Program-made: the position numbers and the translations under genes
NCBI GenBank assembly: GCA_964412845.1
Contig: CAYPQM010000192.1
Coordinates: 1 to 11,102, forward strand
Origin: JAWWPY01 sp964412845
GTDB lineage: Bacteria > Actinomycetota > Actinomycetes > Streptosporangiales > Streptosporangiaceae
Direction: 5' to 3'
Length of the DNA stretch: 11,102 nucleotides
Part shown: positions 1 through 6,223 of the stretch, piece after piece
How positions within the stretch are numbered: the first letter of the stretch is position 1
How the letters are laid out: every line of letters begins with the position of its first letter
The notes under the pieces: model-generated
What the model saw: only the letters and a program-made list of their open reading frames with translations
Told to the model about the DNA's origin: nothing
Databases searched by the model: none

Positions 1-473
1 AGGTCCCCGGGACGGGCCCCGGCCCTGGTGACTGGGGCTGCCCCGGCCAGGTCGCCGAGCGCGGTCACCGACAGCATGATCGTGGGCGCCTCGGAGATGT
101 CGCCTCCGGCCACGCTGGCCCCGGCCCGCGCGCTTTCCTGGGCCAGCCCGGTGGCCAGGCCTTCGGCCCAGCTGACCGGGAGATCGCCGGGCGCGGCCAG
201 GCCGACAAGCAGCCCGGTCGGCACGGCACCCATGGCCGCGATATCCGCCAGGCTCTGCGCGGCCGCCTTGCCGCCGATGTCGACCGGCCCGGACCAGTCG
301 CGGCGGAAATGCCGCCCTTCGACCAGCAGGTCCACCGACGCCACCACGCGGGAATCCGGGGCGGCGAGCACCGCGGCGTCGTCCCCGATGCCGACGATCG
401 TGCCTGGCCCCGGCGGCATCCGGGCCGTCAGCGCCGCGATGAGCCCGAACTCGCCCAGGTCCGCGACGGTAAT
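1..473 (-). CDS. thiL: Thiamine-monophosphate kinase ThiL, 5' part only (runs off left edge)
   Basis: ThiL phosphorylates thiamine monophosphate to thiamine diphosphate with ATP in the cytoplasm, the last step of thiamine cofactor synthesis. About 157 N-terminal residues are visible. They include the entry TVADLGEFGLI, the nucleotide/Mg motif GIGDDAAVL near residue 30, SVDLLVEGRHFRRDW, the helix GGKAAAQSLADIAAMGAVP, and VAGGD before the left edge. These are hallmark ThiL motifs; the usual length is roughly 310-330 aa, so about half is missing. The start is unusual. An AGGAGG site (479-484, minus) lies five bases ahead of an ATT codon at 471-473, exactly where homology begins. No in-frame ATG, GTG, TTG or CTG lies between it and an ATG at 633-635, which would add 54 Arg/Cys-rich residues unlike ThiL and overlap the divergent gene's start. 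I prefer ATT; a pipeline may choose 635. Product very sure, start moderately. Confidence 0.93.
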   Translation of the reverse strand, partial: MTVADLGEFGLIAALTARMPPGPGTIVGIGDDAAVLAAPDSRVVASVDLLVEGRHFRRDWSGPVDIGGKAAAQSLADIAAMGAVPTGLLVGLAAPGDLPVSWAEGLATGLAQESARAGASVAGGDISEAPTIMLSVTALGDLAGAAPVTRAGARPGD

Positions 474-633
474 GCGACCCTCCTGTACTGCCCCGCAGGT
501 GCCGGAGGCACCGCGGCGGCACGATCCCGGCGAAACACTGCAGGCTCGGCGGCGGCATGCCCGATGGCGCTTACTGGGCCTTAGGGTAGCGTGGCCATTC
601 CGGCTGCAGGCAATGAGGCCCCTGGAGGACGGC
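474..633. other. Divergent intergenic region thiL / RAM-domain gene
   Basis: This 160-bp gap must hold both divergent promoters and ribosome sites. On the minus strand a weak promoter-like pair is visible: TTGCCT (608-613) and TACCCT (583-588) with a 19-bp spacer, which could drive thiL. No convincing plus-strand -35/-10 pair was found. The open minus frame through the gap encodes Arg/Cys-rich sequence without ThiL similarity and is treated as non-coding. Confidence 0.4.
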
Positions 634-867
634 ATGGTGCAGGCATACATCCTCGTTCAGACGGAAGTCGGGAAAGCCGCCGAGGTCGCCGTCCGGATAG
701 CGGCTATCACCGGCGTGACCCAGGCCGAGGATGTGACCGGCCCCTACGACGTGATCGTCCGGGCCGAAGCGGCCAACGTCGATGACCTCGGCCGGCTCGT
801 AGTGGCCCAGATCCAGGCGGTATCCGGCATCACCCGGACCCTGACCTGTCCCATCGTGCACATATAG
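634..867 (+). CDS. Stand-alone Lrp/AsnC ligand-binding (RAM) domain protein
   Basis: A 77-residue protein consisting only of the alpha/beta sandwich ligand-binding (RAM) domain of Lrp/AsnC regulators, with no helix-turn-helix. The first strand is AYILVQTEVG, followed by an amphipathic helix, then VTGPYDVIVRAEA near residues 39-51 and a final helix and strand ending TLTCPIVHI. GPYDVIVRAE is the typical turn and strand of this fold. Family members form dimers to octamers and bind amino acids at subunit interfaces; the role of single-domain versions is generally unknown. The start is set by GGAGG at 624-628, five bases before ATG. The gene diverges from thiL and converges on cofC, so it is probably monocistronic. 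Domain assignment is sure; function is not, and a DNA-binding role is unlikely without the HTH. Confidence 0.88.
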   Translation: MVQAYILVQTEVGKAAEVAVRIAAITGVTQAEDVTGPYDVIVRAEAANVDDLGRLVVAQIQAVSGITRTLTCPIVHI

Positions 868-955
868 CGGCGAGCAGATTCCCGGCCGGGCCGCGCTTTC
901 GGCATGCCATCCCGGCGAGATGATCCGAACCGCCGGCCAGTTCCGCATCCGCTAA
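868..955. other. Short convergent intergenic region between RAM-domain gene and cofC
   Basis: These 88 bp lie between two convergent stop codons. I see only GC-rich short palindromes such as CCCGGCCGGG and two similar CGGCGAG segments, and no clear intrinsic terminator. The place matters as a possible rearrangement breakpoint when gene order is compared with other actinobacteria. Confidence 0.35.
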
Positions 956-1606
956 CTACCGCAGCTGAGCCTCCAGCGCCGCGGTCCGCGGCCCGAGGCC
1001 GAGCGCGACAGCGCCGCGCAGGTCGTCCGGGGTGTCCACGTCGCGGCGCAGGCCGGGCGCGTCCGGCAGCCGCAGTTCGGCGGCGCCCGCCGCCCGGTAC
1101 CGGGCGGCGGAGCCGGAGCCGAACCTGGGCCAGAACATGACCCCGGGGCGTGCCGTGTACAGCGTGGTCCCGGTCCCGGCGGCGTCGGGGACGAACGCCT
1201 CGGGCCACGCGGCCGCGGCCCGCAGGCCACTGCCGAGTTCGCCAGGACGCAGCGCAGGCAGGTCGGCGGCGAGCGCGGCGGTGCCGGAGGCCGGCCAGCG
1301 GCCGGCCGCGACCGCCGCGCCGTGCGTCAGCGCGGCGTTGAGCCCGCCGTCCGGCTCGTCGGTCACCACCACGGCGCCGAGCGCGCCCAGCGCGTCCGCC
1401 GCCTCGCCGTCGTCGGTCACCACGATCACCGCGCACACCACCGGGCAGGCGGCCACCGCGCTCACCGTGTCCGCCGCCATCGCCAGCGCGAGCGCCGACC
1501 GGCTGGGCCCGGCCAGCGCCGCGAGCCGGGACTTGGCGCGGGCAAGTACCTTGACGGGGATCACCAGTGACCAGCCGAGCGGAGGTTGCGGCACATCGGC
1601 GACCAT
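956..1606 (-). CDS. cofC: CofC/FbiD-type guanylyltransferase (coenzyme F420 biosynthesis)
   Basis: A 216-residue nucleotidyltransferase that activates 2-phospho-L-lactate, or phosphoenolpyruvate in the mycobacterial FbiD variant, with GTP. The product is the lactyl- or enolpyruvyl-diphosphoguanosine used by CofD/FbiA to build F420. Visible family motifs, in order, are the N-terminal nucleotide-binding strand and loop VIPVKVLARAKSRL (16-28), DEPDGGLNAAL (83-93), LAADLPAL (112-119), VPDAAGTGTTLYTA (139-152) and LRRDVDTPDDL (186-196). Length is normal for CofC. The ATG at 1604-1606 was chosen because the family's first strand begins about 13 residues later; an upstream in-frame ATG at 1760-1762 adds unrelated residues antisense to plsC. 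Ribosome site AGGA is weak. The gene is divergent from plsC, with 89 bp between starts. It implies an F420-producing host. Substrate choice cannot be read from sequence. Confidence 0.93.
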   Translation of the reverse strand: MVADVPQPPLGWSLVIPVKVLARAKSRLAALAGPSRSALALAMAADTVSAVAACPVVCAVIVVTDDGEAADALGALGAVVVTDEPDGGLNAALTHGAAVAAGRWPASGTAALAADLPALRPGELGSGLRAAAAWPEAFVPDAAGTGTTLYTARPGVMFWPRFGSGSAARYRAAGAAELRLPDAPGLRRDVDTPDDLRGAVALGLGPRTAALEAQLR

Positions 1607-1695
1607 ACTGTGATCCTGCCTCGACACGGCACCTGGCTGAACGGGAGACTGACCAAGATGAGAAGTGGCCGGATGCGGCGGGAGGGGCGGAGCCC

Positions 1696-2502
1696 ATGAG
1701 CAAACGAGGGGGACGGGGTTATTCGCCCGGCTGGCGGACCGGGACCACCATCTACCTGCCACCGCTGTTCAAGTCGATCATGAGGCGGGACTTCCAGGGC
1801 CATCAGCACTTCCCACGGCAGGGCGGCATGATCGTGGCCGCCAACCACATGTCCTACGCGGACTGGGCGGCGGTCGCCCAGTTCACCCATGAGGCCGGCC
1901 GCTACCCGGCGTTCCTGATCAAGTCCAGCGTGTTCGACATCAAGGGCATCGGCTCCTACCTGCGCATCCTCGGCCAGTTGCCGGTGCAGCGGGGCCAGAC
2001 CGACGCGGCGCTGGTGCTCAAGGACGCCGAGCGGGGCCTGGCTGAGGGCGAGTGCCTGATCTTCTACCCGGAGGGGACGGCGACCCGCGACCCGGACCTG
2101 TGGCCGATGGTCGCCAAGACCGGAGTGGCGAGGCTCGCGCTGACCAGCGGCGTCCCGGTGGTCCCGGTCGCCCACTGGGGCGCGCAGGACATCCTCAAGT
2201 ACGGCAGCAAGCGGCCGCGCCTGATACCGCGCCGGACCGTGCACATGCTGGCGGGGCCGCCGGTGGACCTCTCCGAGTACGCCGGGAAGCCGCTCAGCAA
2301 GGAGACACTGCGCGGCGCCACCGACGCGATCATGGCCGACATCACCGGGCTGCTCGCCGAGATCCGCGGTGAGCAGCCGCCGGCCGCCCCCTACGATCCA
2401 GCCGCTGCCCGCCGCGCCGCGAGGCAGGAATCCGCCTCTCCGGACCCCAGCAGCGACACGGAACTACCCGCTGATGAACCACGCAAGGCCACGCCAACGT
2501 GA
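1696..2502 (+). CDS. plsC: 1-acyl-sn-glycerol-3-phosphate acyltransferase (PlsC family)
   Basis: A 268-residue PlsC-type acyltransferase, expected to transfer an acyl group to lysophosphatidic acid at the membrane and make phosphatidic acid. The catalytic block I motif HxxxxD is H51-MSYA-D56 in AANHMSYADW. Block III is FYPEGTATRD with E126-G127-T128, and block IV is VPVVPVAHWG near 153-162. The C-terminal 40 residues are Pro/Ala/Arg-rich and unstructured-looking. The start MSKRGG was preferred over an in-frame ATG at 1567 because the longer version overlaps cofC's start and adds non-homologous residues; GGAGGGGCGGAG lies just upstream. The last bases overlap the gpsA start in a GTGA arrangement, so the two are translationally coupled. 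Glycolipid acyltransferases share this fold, but the gpsA partner favours phosphatidate synthesis. Confidence 0.92.
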   Translation: MSKRGGRGYSPGWRTGTTIYLPPLFKSIMRRDFQGHQHFPRQGGMIVAANHMSYADWAAVAQFTHEAGRYPAFLIKSSVFDIKGIGSYLRILGQLPVQRGQTDAALVLKDAERGLAEGECLIFYPEGTATRDPDLWPMVAKTGVARLALTSGVPVVPVAHWGAQDILKYGSKRPRLIPRRTVHMLAGPPVDLSEYAGKPLSKETLRGATDAIMADITGLLAEIRGEQPPAAPYDPAAARRAARQESASPDPSSDTELPADEPRKATPT

Positions 2503-3503
2503 GAGCGGCGGTCATGGGGGCCGGCATGTGGGGCACCACGTTCGCCCAGGTGCTCTGCGACGCCGGCACACCCGCTGTGCTCTGGGCCCGCATGCCGGAG
2601 CTGGCGGAGACGATCACCACGCGACACGAGAATCCCAGCTACCTGCCCGGGATCGCACTCACTCCTGAGCTGACCGCCAGCGCGGAGGCGGCCCAGGTGC
2701 TGGCGGGCGCGGGCCTGGTCGTGCTGGCTGTCCCGGCCCAGTCGCTGCGGCAGAACCTCAGTGCCTGGCGGCACCTGATCCCGCCCGACGTGCCGCTGGT
2801 CAGCCTGATGAAAGGGATCGAACTCGGCAGCTGCAAGCGGATGAGCGAGGTGATCGCCGCGGTGACCGGCGCCGGGCCGGAACGGATCGCGGTGATCTCG
2901 GGGCCGAACCTGGCCATGGAGATCGCACAGCGCCAGCACGCGGCCACCGTCGTGGCGTGCGCCGACGACACGGTGGCGAAGCGGCTGCAGCAGGCCTGCC
3001 ACACGCCGTACTTCCGGCCGTACACGAACCCGGACGTGATCGGCTGTGAGCTTGGCGGGGCGGTCAAGAACGTCATCGCACTCGCCGTGGGCATCGCGGT
3101 CGGCATGGGGCTCGGCGACAACACGCGGGCCACGCTGATCACCCGCGGCCTGGCCGAGATCACCCGGCTGGGTGTGGCGCTCGGCGCGGATCAGTACACC
3201 TTTGCCGGGCTGGCCGGGATGGGCGACCTGGTCGCGACGTGCAGTTCGCCGCAGTCACGCAACCGGACGTTCGGCGAGAACCTCGGCCGCGGCCAGGCCC
3301 CGGCCGACGTCGCCGCGAGCACCACGCAGGTCGCGGAGGGCTCGAAGTCAGCGGAGCCGGTGCTGACGCTGGCCCGGGCCCATGGCGTGGAGATGCCAAT
3401 CACCCAGGTGGTAGCCGGGGTGATGCACGGCGAGATCGCGGTCGGGCAGGCGGCGGTGCTGCTCACCTCGCGGTCAGCCAAGCCGGAGCGCTATGGGGTC
3501 TGA
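2499..3503 (+). CDS. gpsA: NAD(P)-dependent glycerol-3-phosphate dehydrogenase GpsA
   Basis: GpsA reduces dihydroxyacetone phosphate to sn-glycerol-3-phosphate, the backbone for membrane phospholipids, in the cytoplasm. The 334 residues match the usual family length. The N-terminal Rossmann motif is VMGAGMWGTTFA (5-16). Further conserved elements are SLMKGIE (102-108, Lys105), ISGPNLAMEI (133-142), GGAVKNVIALAVGIAVGMG (186-204, catalytic Lys190) and GDNTRATLITRGLAE (206-220, Asn208/Arg210). The GTG start overlaps the plsC stop by four bases, and the 3' end overlaps the next gene by 11 bases, giving a tightly coupled plsC-gpsA-PLP-family unit. All key residues are present, so it should be active. 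Confidence 0.96.
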   Translation: MRAAVMGAGMWGTTFAQVLCDAGTPAVLWARMPELAETITTRHENPSYLPGIALTPELTASAEAAQVLAGAGLVVLAVPAQSLRQNLSAWRHLIPPDVPLVSLMKGIELGSCKRMSEVIAAVTGAGPERIAVISGPNLAMEIAQRQHAATVVACADDTVAKRLQQACHTPYFRPYTNPDVIGCELGGAVKNVIALAVGIAVGMGLGDNTRATLITRGLAEITRLGVALGADQYTFAGLAGMGDLVATCSSPQSRNRTFGENLGRGQAPADVAASTTQVAEGSKSAEPVLTLARAHGVEMPITQVVAGVMHGEIAVGQAAVLLTSRSAKPERYGV

Positions 3504-4671
3504 CGGCTGGCCGGATGCCGCGGCTGCGGGCGAGGCCACCAGCGCGGGCCTCGGTGAGAACACCCGCGCCGCGCACTTGCCGACCCTGCTCCGCCCCCCG
3601 CCGCGCGGCACGGCCGACGGCGACGACGCGGCGGCCGACGCGTTCGCCGCCGCGGTGGCGGCCATGGAGGGCAGCCACCTGCCGCAGCCGACCATGGCCC
3701 AGGCGTTCCCCTCGGGGATGGCCGCGATCAGCGCGGTGTTCTGGACGTTCACACAGGCAGGCACGCACGTCGTGGCGCCCGCCACGGTGCATCCAGGCTG
3801 CTACGGGTTCCTGCGCCACGTGGCGGCCCGGTTCGGGGTGCGGGCCGATTTCGTGGACACGGCCGATCTGCGGCAGGTGCAGGCGGCGCTGCGCCCCGAG
3901 ACCCGGGTCGTGTACGCGGAAACGCTGGGCAACGCGACCGCGGCGGTGGCCGACCTGCCCGCGCTCGCTGGGCTGGCGCATGCCGCGGGCGCACTGCTCG
4001 TCGTGGACTCGACGCTCGCGCCGCCGGTGCTCTGCCGCCCGCTCGAACACGGCGCGGACCTGGTGCTGCACTCGGCCATCAGCTACATCGGCGGCCACTG
4101 CGACACCGACGGCGGCGTGGTGGCGGGCCGGCCCGACCTGATCGACATGATCCGCGGCGTGCGCATCGACACCAGCGGCTCGCTCGCGGCCGACCAGGCA
4201 TTCCTGCTCCGCCGCGGCCTGGAGACGCTCCCGGTCCGGGTCCGCCGCCAGTGCGCGACCGCCATGCTGTTCGCGGCCGCCCTGGCCAGGCACCCCGCGG
4301 TGCGCGCGGTGGCCTACCCGGGCCTGGCCTACGATCGCGGCTACGAGCTGGCCAGGCGGCTGTTCGACGCAGGTCCCGAGGGCACCCGGTGCGGCGCCAT
4401 GGTCACGGTGACACCGCGCGGCGGCCGTGCGGCGGGGCACGCGTTCGCGGACCGGCTGCGCATCGCCCGGGTAGCTGACCCGGCCGGCGGTACGCACACC
4501 AAAGCCAGCCACCTGGCATCTACCGCCTACCGGGAGTTCGACGCGGCGGCACTCGCCGCGGCCGGCATCGATCCGGGGGCGGTCAGGTTCTCCATCGGCC
4601 TGGAAGACGGCGAGGATCTCATCGCCGACGCTCACCTGGCCCTGGACTCCCTGGGCAGGGTGCCTGGCTAG
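3493..4671 (+). CDS. Cys/Met-metabolism PLP-family protein lacking the Schiff-base lysine (probable pseudoenzyme)
   Basis: 392 residues, colinear with cystathionine gamma-synthase/lyase (fold type I, trans-sulfuration family): SGMAAI (74-79), YAETLGNAT (141-149), VVDSTLAPP (170-178), PLEHGADLVLHS (183-194), YIGGHCD (198-204) and VRFSIGLEDGEDLIAD (364-379). The family hallmark HSxTKYxxGH reads HSAISYIGGH, so Ser197 (codon AGC at 4081-4083) stands where the PLP-binding lysine belongs. The whole protein has one lysine, Lys337, near the C-terminus. The YSRxxNPT phosphate-binding motif is absent, the ring-stacking Tyr aligns with His100, and VDNTF has become VDSTL; Asp172 and the substrate Arg365 remain. 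The frame is intact and codon use resembles its neighbours, so it does not look like a decaying pseudogene. The start lies inside gpsA (11-nt overlap) behind GGAG. Usual trans-sulfuration chemistry is unlikely; a structural, regulatory or unrelated role is inferred. Confidence 0.85.
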   Translation: MGSDGWPDAAAAGEATSAGLGENTRAAHLPTLLRPPPRGTADGDDAAADAFAAAVAAMEGSHLPQPTMAQAFPSGMAAISAVFWTFTQAGTHVVAPATVHPGCYGFLRHVAARFGVRADFVDTADLRQVQAALRPETRVVYAETLGNATAAVADLPALAGLAHAAGALLVVDSTLAPPVLCRPLEHGADLVLHSAISYIGGHCDTDGGVVAGRPDLIDMIRGVRIDTSGSLAADQAFLLRRGLETLPVRVRRQCATAMLFAAALARHPAVRAVAYPGLAYDRGYELARRLFDAGPEGTRCGAMVTVTPRGGRAAGHAFADRLRIARVADPAGGTHTKASHLASTAYREFDAAALAAAGIDPGAVRFSIGLEDGEDLIADAHLALDSLGRVPG

Positions 4672-4729
4672 GGGGCGGCGCCTGGCCAGGGGCGGTGCCT
4701 GGCTAGGAAACGGTGCCCGGACAGGAAGA
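4659..4729. repeat. Four tandem ~18-bp imperfect repeats upstream of ddl
   Basis: Four consecutive units start GGTGCCTGG or GGCGCCTGG: 4659-4676, 4677-4693 (17 bp), 4694-4711 and 4712-4729 (the most diverged). The first unit contains the TAG stop of the upstream gene; the last runs into the ddl ribosome site. Units 1-3 carry a near-palindrome, CCTGGCTAGG or CCTGGCCAGG. The array fills nearly the whole gap between the two genes. Confidence 0.8.
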
Positions 4730-4735
4730 GGAAGC

Positions 4736-5911
4736 ATGGAACAGCAACGCAAGATCAGGGTGGCGGTGGTTTTCGGCGGGCAGAGCCCGGAGCACGCGAT
4801 CTCCTGCGCGGGCGGCGGGGCGATGCTCGCCGCGATCGACCGTGACCGCTATGACGTCATCCCGGTAGGCATCCTGCCGGACGGCCGCTGGGTGCTGACC
4901 GCGGATGAGCCGGACCGGCTGGCCATCGCCGGCGGCGAGATGCCGTCCGTGTCATCGGTGGCCGAGCCGGGAACCCAGGTGGCACCGTGGGCGACGGCCG
5001 CGGCCGGTGCTGCGCCGGACGGCCGCGCCCTCTCCGCCAGCGAGCCTGGGGCCATCCCCCGCGAGCTCAGCGAGGTGGATGTCGTGCTGCCCATCCTGCA
5101 TGGCCCGTTCGGCGAGGACGGCACTATCCAGGGCCTGCTCGAACTGGCCGGCATCCGCTACGTCGGGGCGGGTGTGCTGGCCAGCGCGGTCAGCATGGAC
5201 AAGGAGTACATGAAGCTGATCTTCAAGGCACGCGGGCTGCCGGTGGGCCCCTTCGTGGTGGTCCGCGACCGGGACTGGCAGCCTGCCCCGGGCGGCGGCG
5301 CGTCACCGTCCGCGGCCGAGGCACGCAAACCGGTCCTCGATGCGATCGCCGAGCTGGGCTGGCCGGTGTTCGTCAAGCCGGCCCGGGGCGGCTCCAGCAT
5401 CGGCACGTCCAAGGCGACCGACCTGGCCGGCCTGCACGAGGCTATCGAGACCGCGCGGCGCTACGACCCGAAGGTGCTGGTCGAGAAAGCCATCGACGGC
5501 CGGGAGATCGAGTGCTCCGTGCTGGAAGGGCTGGACGGCGGTCCGCCTGACACCAGCCTGCCGGGGCAGCTGCTGGTCGACGGGGGCGAGGAGTTCTGGG
5601 ACTTCGAGGCGAAATACCTGGACGCGGCGAGCGGGATGGCGATCCCGGCCCCCATTCCCGCCGAGCACATCGAGGAGATCCGCCGCCTCGCGGCCGCGGC
5701 TTTCGACGCGGTGTCCTGCGAGGGCCTGGCCCGGGTCGACTTCTTCTACACGCCGGCTGGCGAGATCCTGCTCAACGAGATCAACACGATCCCGGGCATG
5801 ACCGCCGCCTCGTATTTCCCGAAGATGTGGGCGGCCAGCGGGCTGCCGGTGGGCCAGCTCATCGACCGGCTGATCAGCACCGCGCTGCGCAAGCGGCCGG
5901 GGCTGCGCTGA
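4736..5911 (+). CDS. ddl: D-alanine--D-alanine ligase
   Basis: An ATP-grasp ligase that joins two D-alanines for the peptidoglycan stem peptide. Of 391 residues, the N-terminal domain shows VVFGGQSPEHAIS (11-23, Glu19) and PILHGPFGEDGTIQG (119-133). ATP-grasp elements include VSMDKEYMK (152-160), VFVKPARGGSSIGTSK (211-226, Lys214) and EKAIDGREIE (250-259). The C-terminal lobe has DFEAKYLD (289-296), LARVDFFY (331-338, Asp335) and LLNEINTIPGMT (345-356) with metal ligands Glu348 and Asn350. The AKY element and absence of Van-type features suit D-Ala-D-Ala specificity. An Ala/Pro-rich insert (about 70-110) and a Gly/Pro loop (about 182-197) lengthen it slightly. Ribosome site AGGAAGAGGAAG is a doubled purine stretch ending two bases before ATG. 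It lies 64 bp after the PLP-family gene, probably in the same transcript. Expected to be active. Confidence 0.96.
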   Translation: MEQQRKIRVAVVFGGQSPEHAISCAGGGAMLAAIDRDRYDVIPVGILPDGRWVLTADEPDRLAIAGGEMPSVSSVAEPGTQVAPWATAAAGAAPDGRALSASEPGAIPRELSEVDVVLPILHGPFGEDGTIQGLLELAGIRYVGAGVLASAVSMDKEYMKLIFKARGLPVGPFVVVRDRDWQPAPGGGASPSAAEARKPVLDAIAELGWPVFVKPARGGSSIGTSKATDLAGLHEAIETARRYDPKVLVEKAIDGREIECSVLEGLDGGPPDTSLPGQLLVDGGEEFWDFEAKYLDAASGMAIPAPIPAEHIEEIRRLAAAAFDAVSCEGLARVDFFYTPAGEILLNEINTIPGMTAASYFPKMWAASGLPVGQLIDRLISTALRKRPGLR

Positions 5912-5936
5912 GCTGGCCGGGCGCTGGGCTGCCCGG

Positions 5937-5966
5937 AGAGGCGGCCCGGAAAGAGGCGGCCCGGAA
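5937..5966. repeat. Perfect 15-bp tandem duplication between ddl and the small OB-like gene
   Basis: AGAGGCGGCCCGGAA occurs twice back to back (5937-5951 and 5952-5966), followed by AGG. It fills half the 69-bp gap and provides the only purine-rich stretch (GGAAAGG, 5963-5969) near the downstream ATG, 11 bases away. Confidence 0.85.
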
Positions 5967-5980
5967 AGGCTCTGGTCACG

Positions 5981-6190
5981 ATGCAGGCGACGGTACGCGG
6001 GTACGACGAGGCGGCGCACACCGGGAGCGTGTTCCTCGACGACGGGACCGTGCTGGAGTTCGGCGCCCACGCTCTGCGCCGGTCTGGCCTGCGGCTGCTG
6101 CGCCCCGGCCAGCGGGTCCGGATCGCGCGCGGCGAACAGGGCGCCATCAGCGCGATCACGCTGGCTACGTTTCCCTTCCAGGATGACTGA
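5981..6190 (+). CDS. Small OB-fold-like protein resembling a divergent cold-shock domain
   Basis: A 69-residue protein with a cold-shock-domain-like pattern. MQATVRGYDEAAHTGSVFLDDGTVLEF matches the beta1-turn-beta2-beta3 layout (compare GTVKWFN...GFGFI..DDG..VF), GLRLLRPGQRVRI (36-48) matches the LxxGQRVxF segment, and GAISAITL the last strand. The RNP1 aromatics of CspA (KGFGFI) and the RNP2 motif (VFVHF) are replaced, so nucleic-acid binding is uncertain. Similar short conserved proteins are known in actinobacteria by recollection, without assigned function. The start codon fits the fold's first strand; the ribosome site is weak and distant, so it may depend on ddl translation. Its stop codon lies inside the terminator stem. 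Fold resemblance is by eye; alternatives include another small beta-barrel. Confidence 0.75.
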   Translation: MQATVRGYDEAAHTGSVFLDDGTVLEFGAHALRRSGLRLLRPGQRVRIARGEQGAISAITLATFPFQDD

Positions 6191-6223
6191 GGGGGCCCGC
6201 CTGGGCGGGCCCCCTCAGTCATC
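6182..6223. terminator. Bidirectional terminator hairpin between convergent genes
   Basis: A perfect 20-bp inverted repeat: 6182-6201 pairs with 6204-6223 around a TG centre (in RNA a slightly larger loop). The core is GAGGGGGCCCGCC. It contains the stop codon of the small OB-like gene (6188-6190) and ends 20 bp before the hup stop. It lacks a T-tract in both directions, as is common for high-GC actinobacterial terminators, and is placed to end both transcripts. Confidence 0.88.

Noticed and set aside
571..635. ATG at 633-635 (minus) as thiL start
   Set aside because: It adds 54 Arg/Cys-rich residues unlike ThiL and overlaps the divergent gene's start codon, while a perfect AGGAGG sits at the homology start.
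28..867. A 279-residue plus-strand open frame across thiL and the RAM-domain gene
   Set aside because: Only its last 77 codons have family similarity. The rest is antisense to thiL and is low-complexity Ser/Pro/Ala/Arg typical of a high-GC shadow frame.
744..1703. A 319-residue minus-strand frame over cofC
   Set aside because: Arg/Gly-rich sequence in the wrong frame of cofC; the cofC frame carries all CofC motifs.
3493..4671. Annotating the PLP-like gene as an active cystathionine gamma-synthase or lyase
   Set aside because: The Schiff-base lysine, the phosphate-binding YSRxxNPT motif and the stacking tyrosine are all missing.
3493..4671. Calling the PLP-like gene a decayed pseudogene
   Set aside because: The frame is uninterrupted over the full family length, with normal codon bias and coupled start; decay would be expected to bring stops or frameshifts.
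3463..4752. A 429-residue minus-strand frame opposite the PLP-like gene
   Set aside because: Arg/His/Gly-rich with no recognisable domain. The plus frame has clear trans-sulfuration family similarity, so this is a GC-bias shadow, not an overlapping gene.
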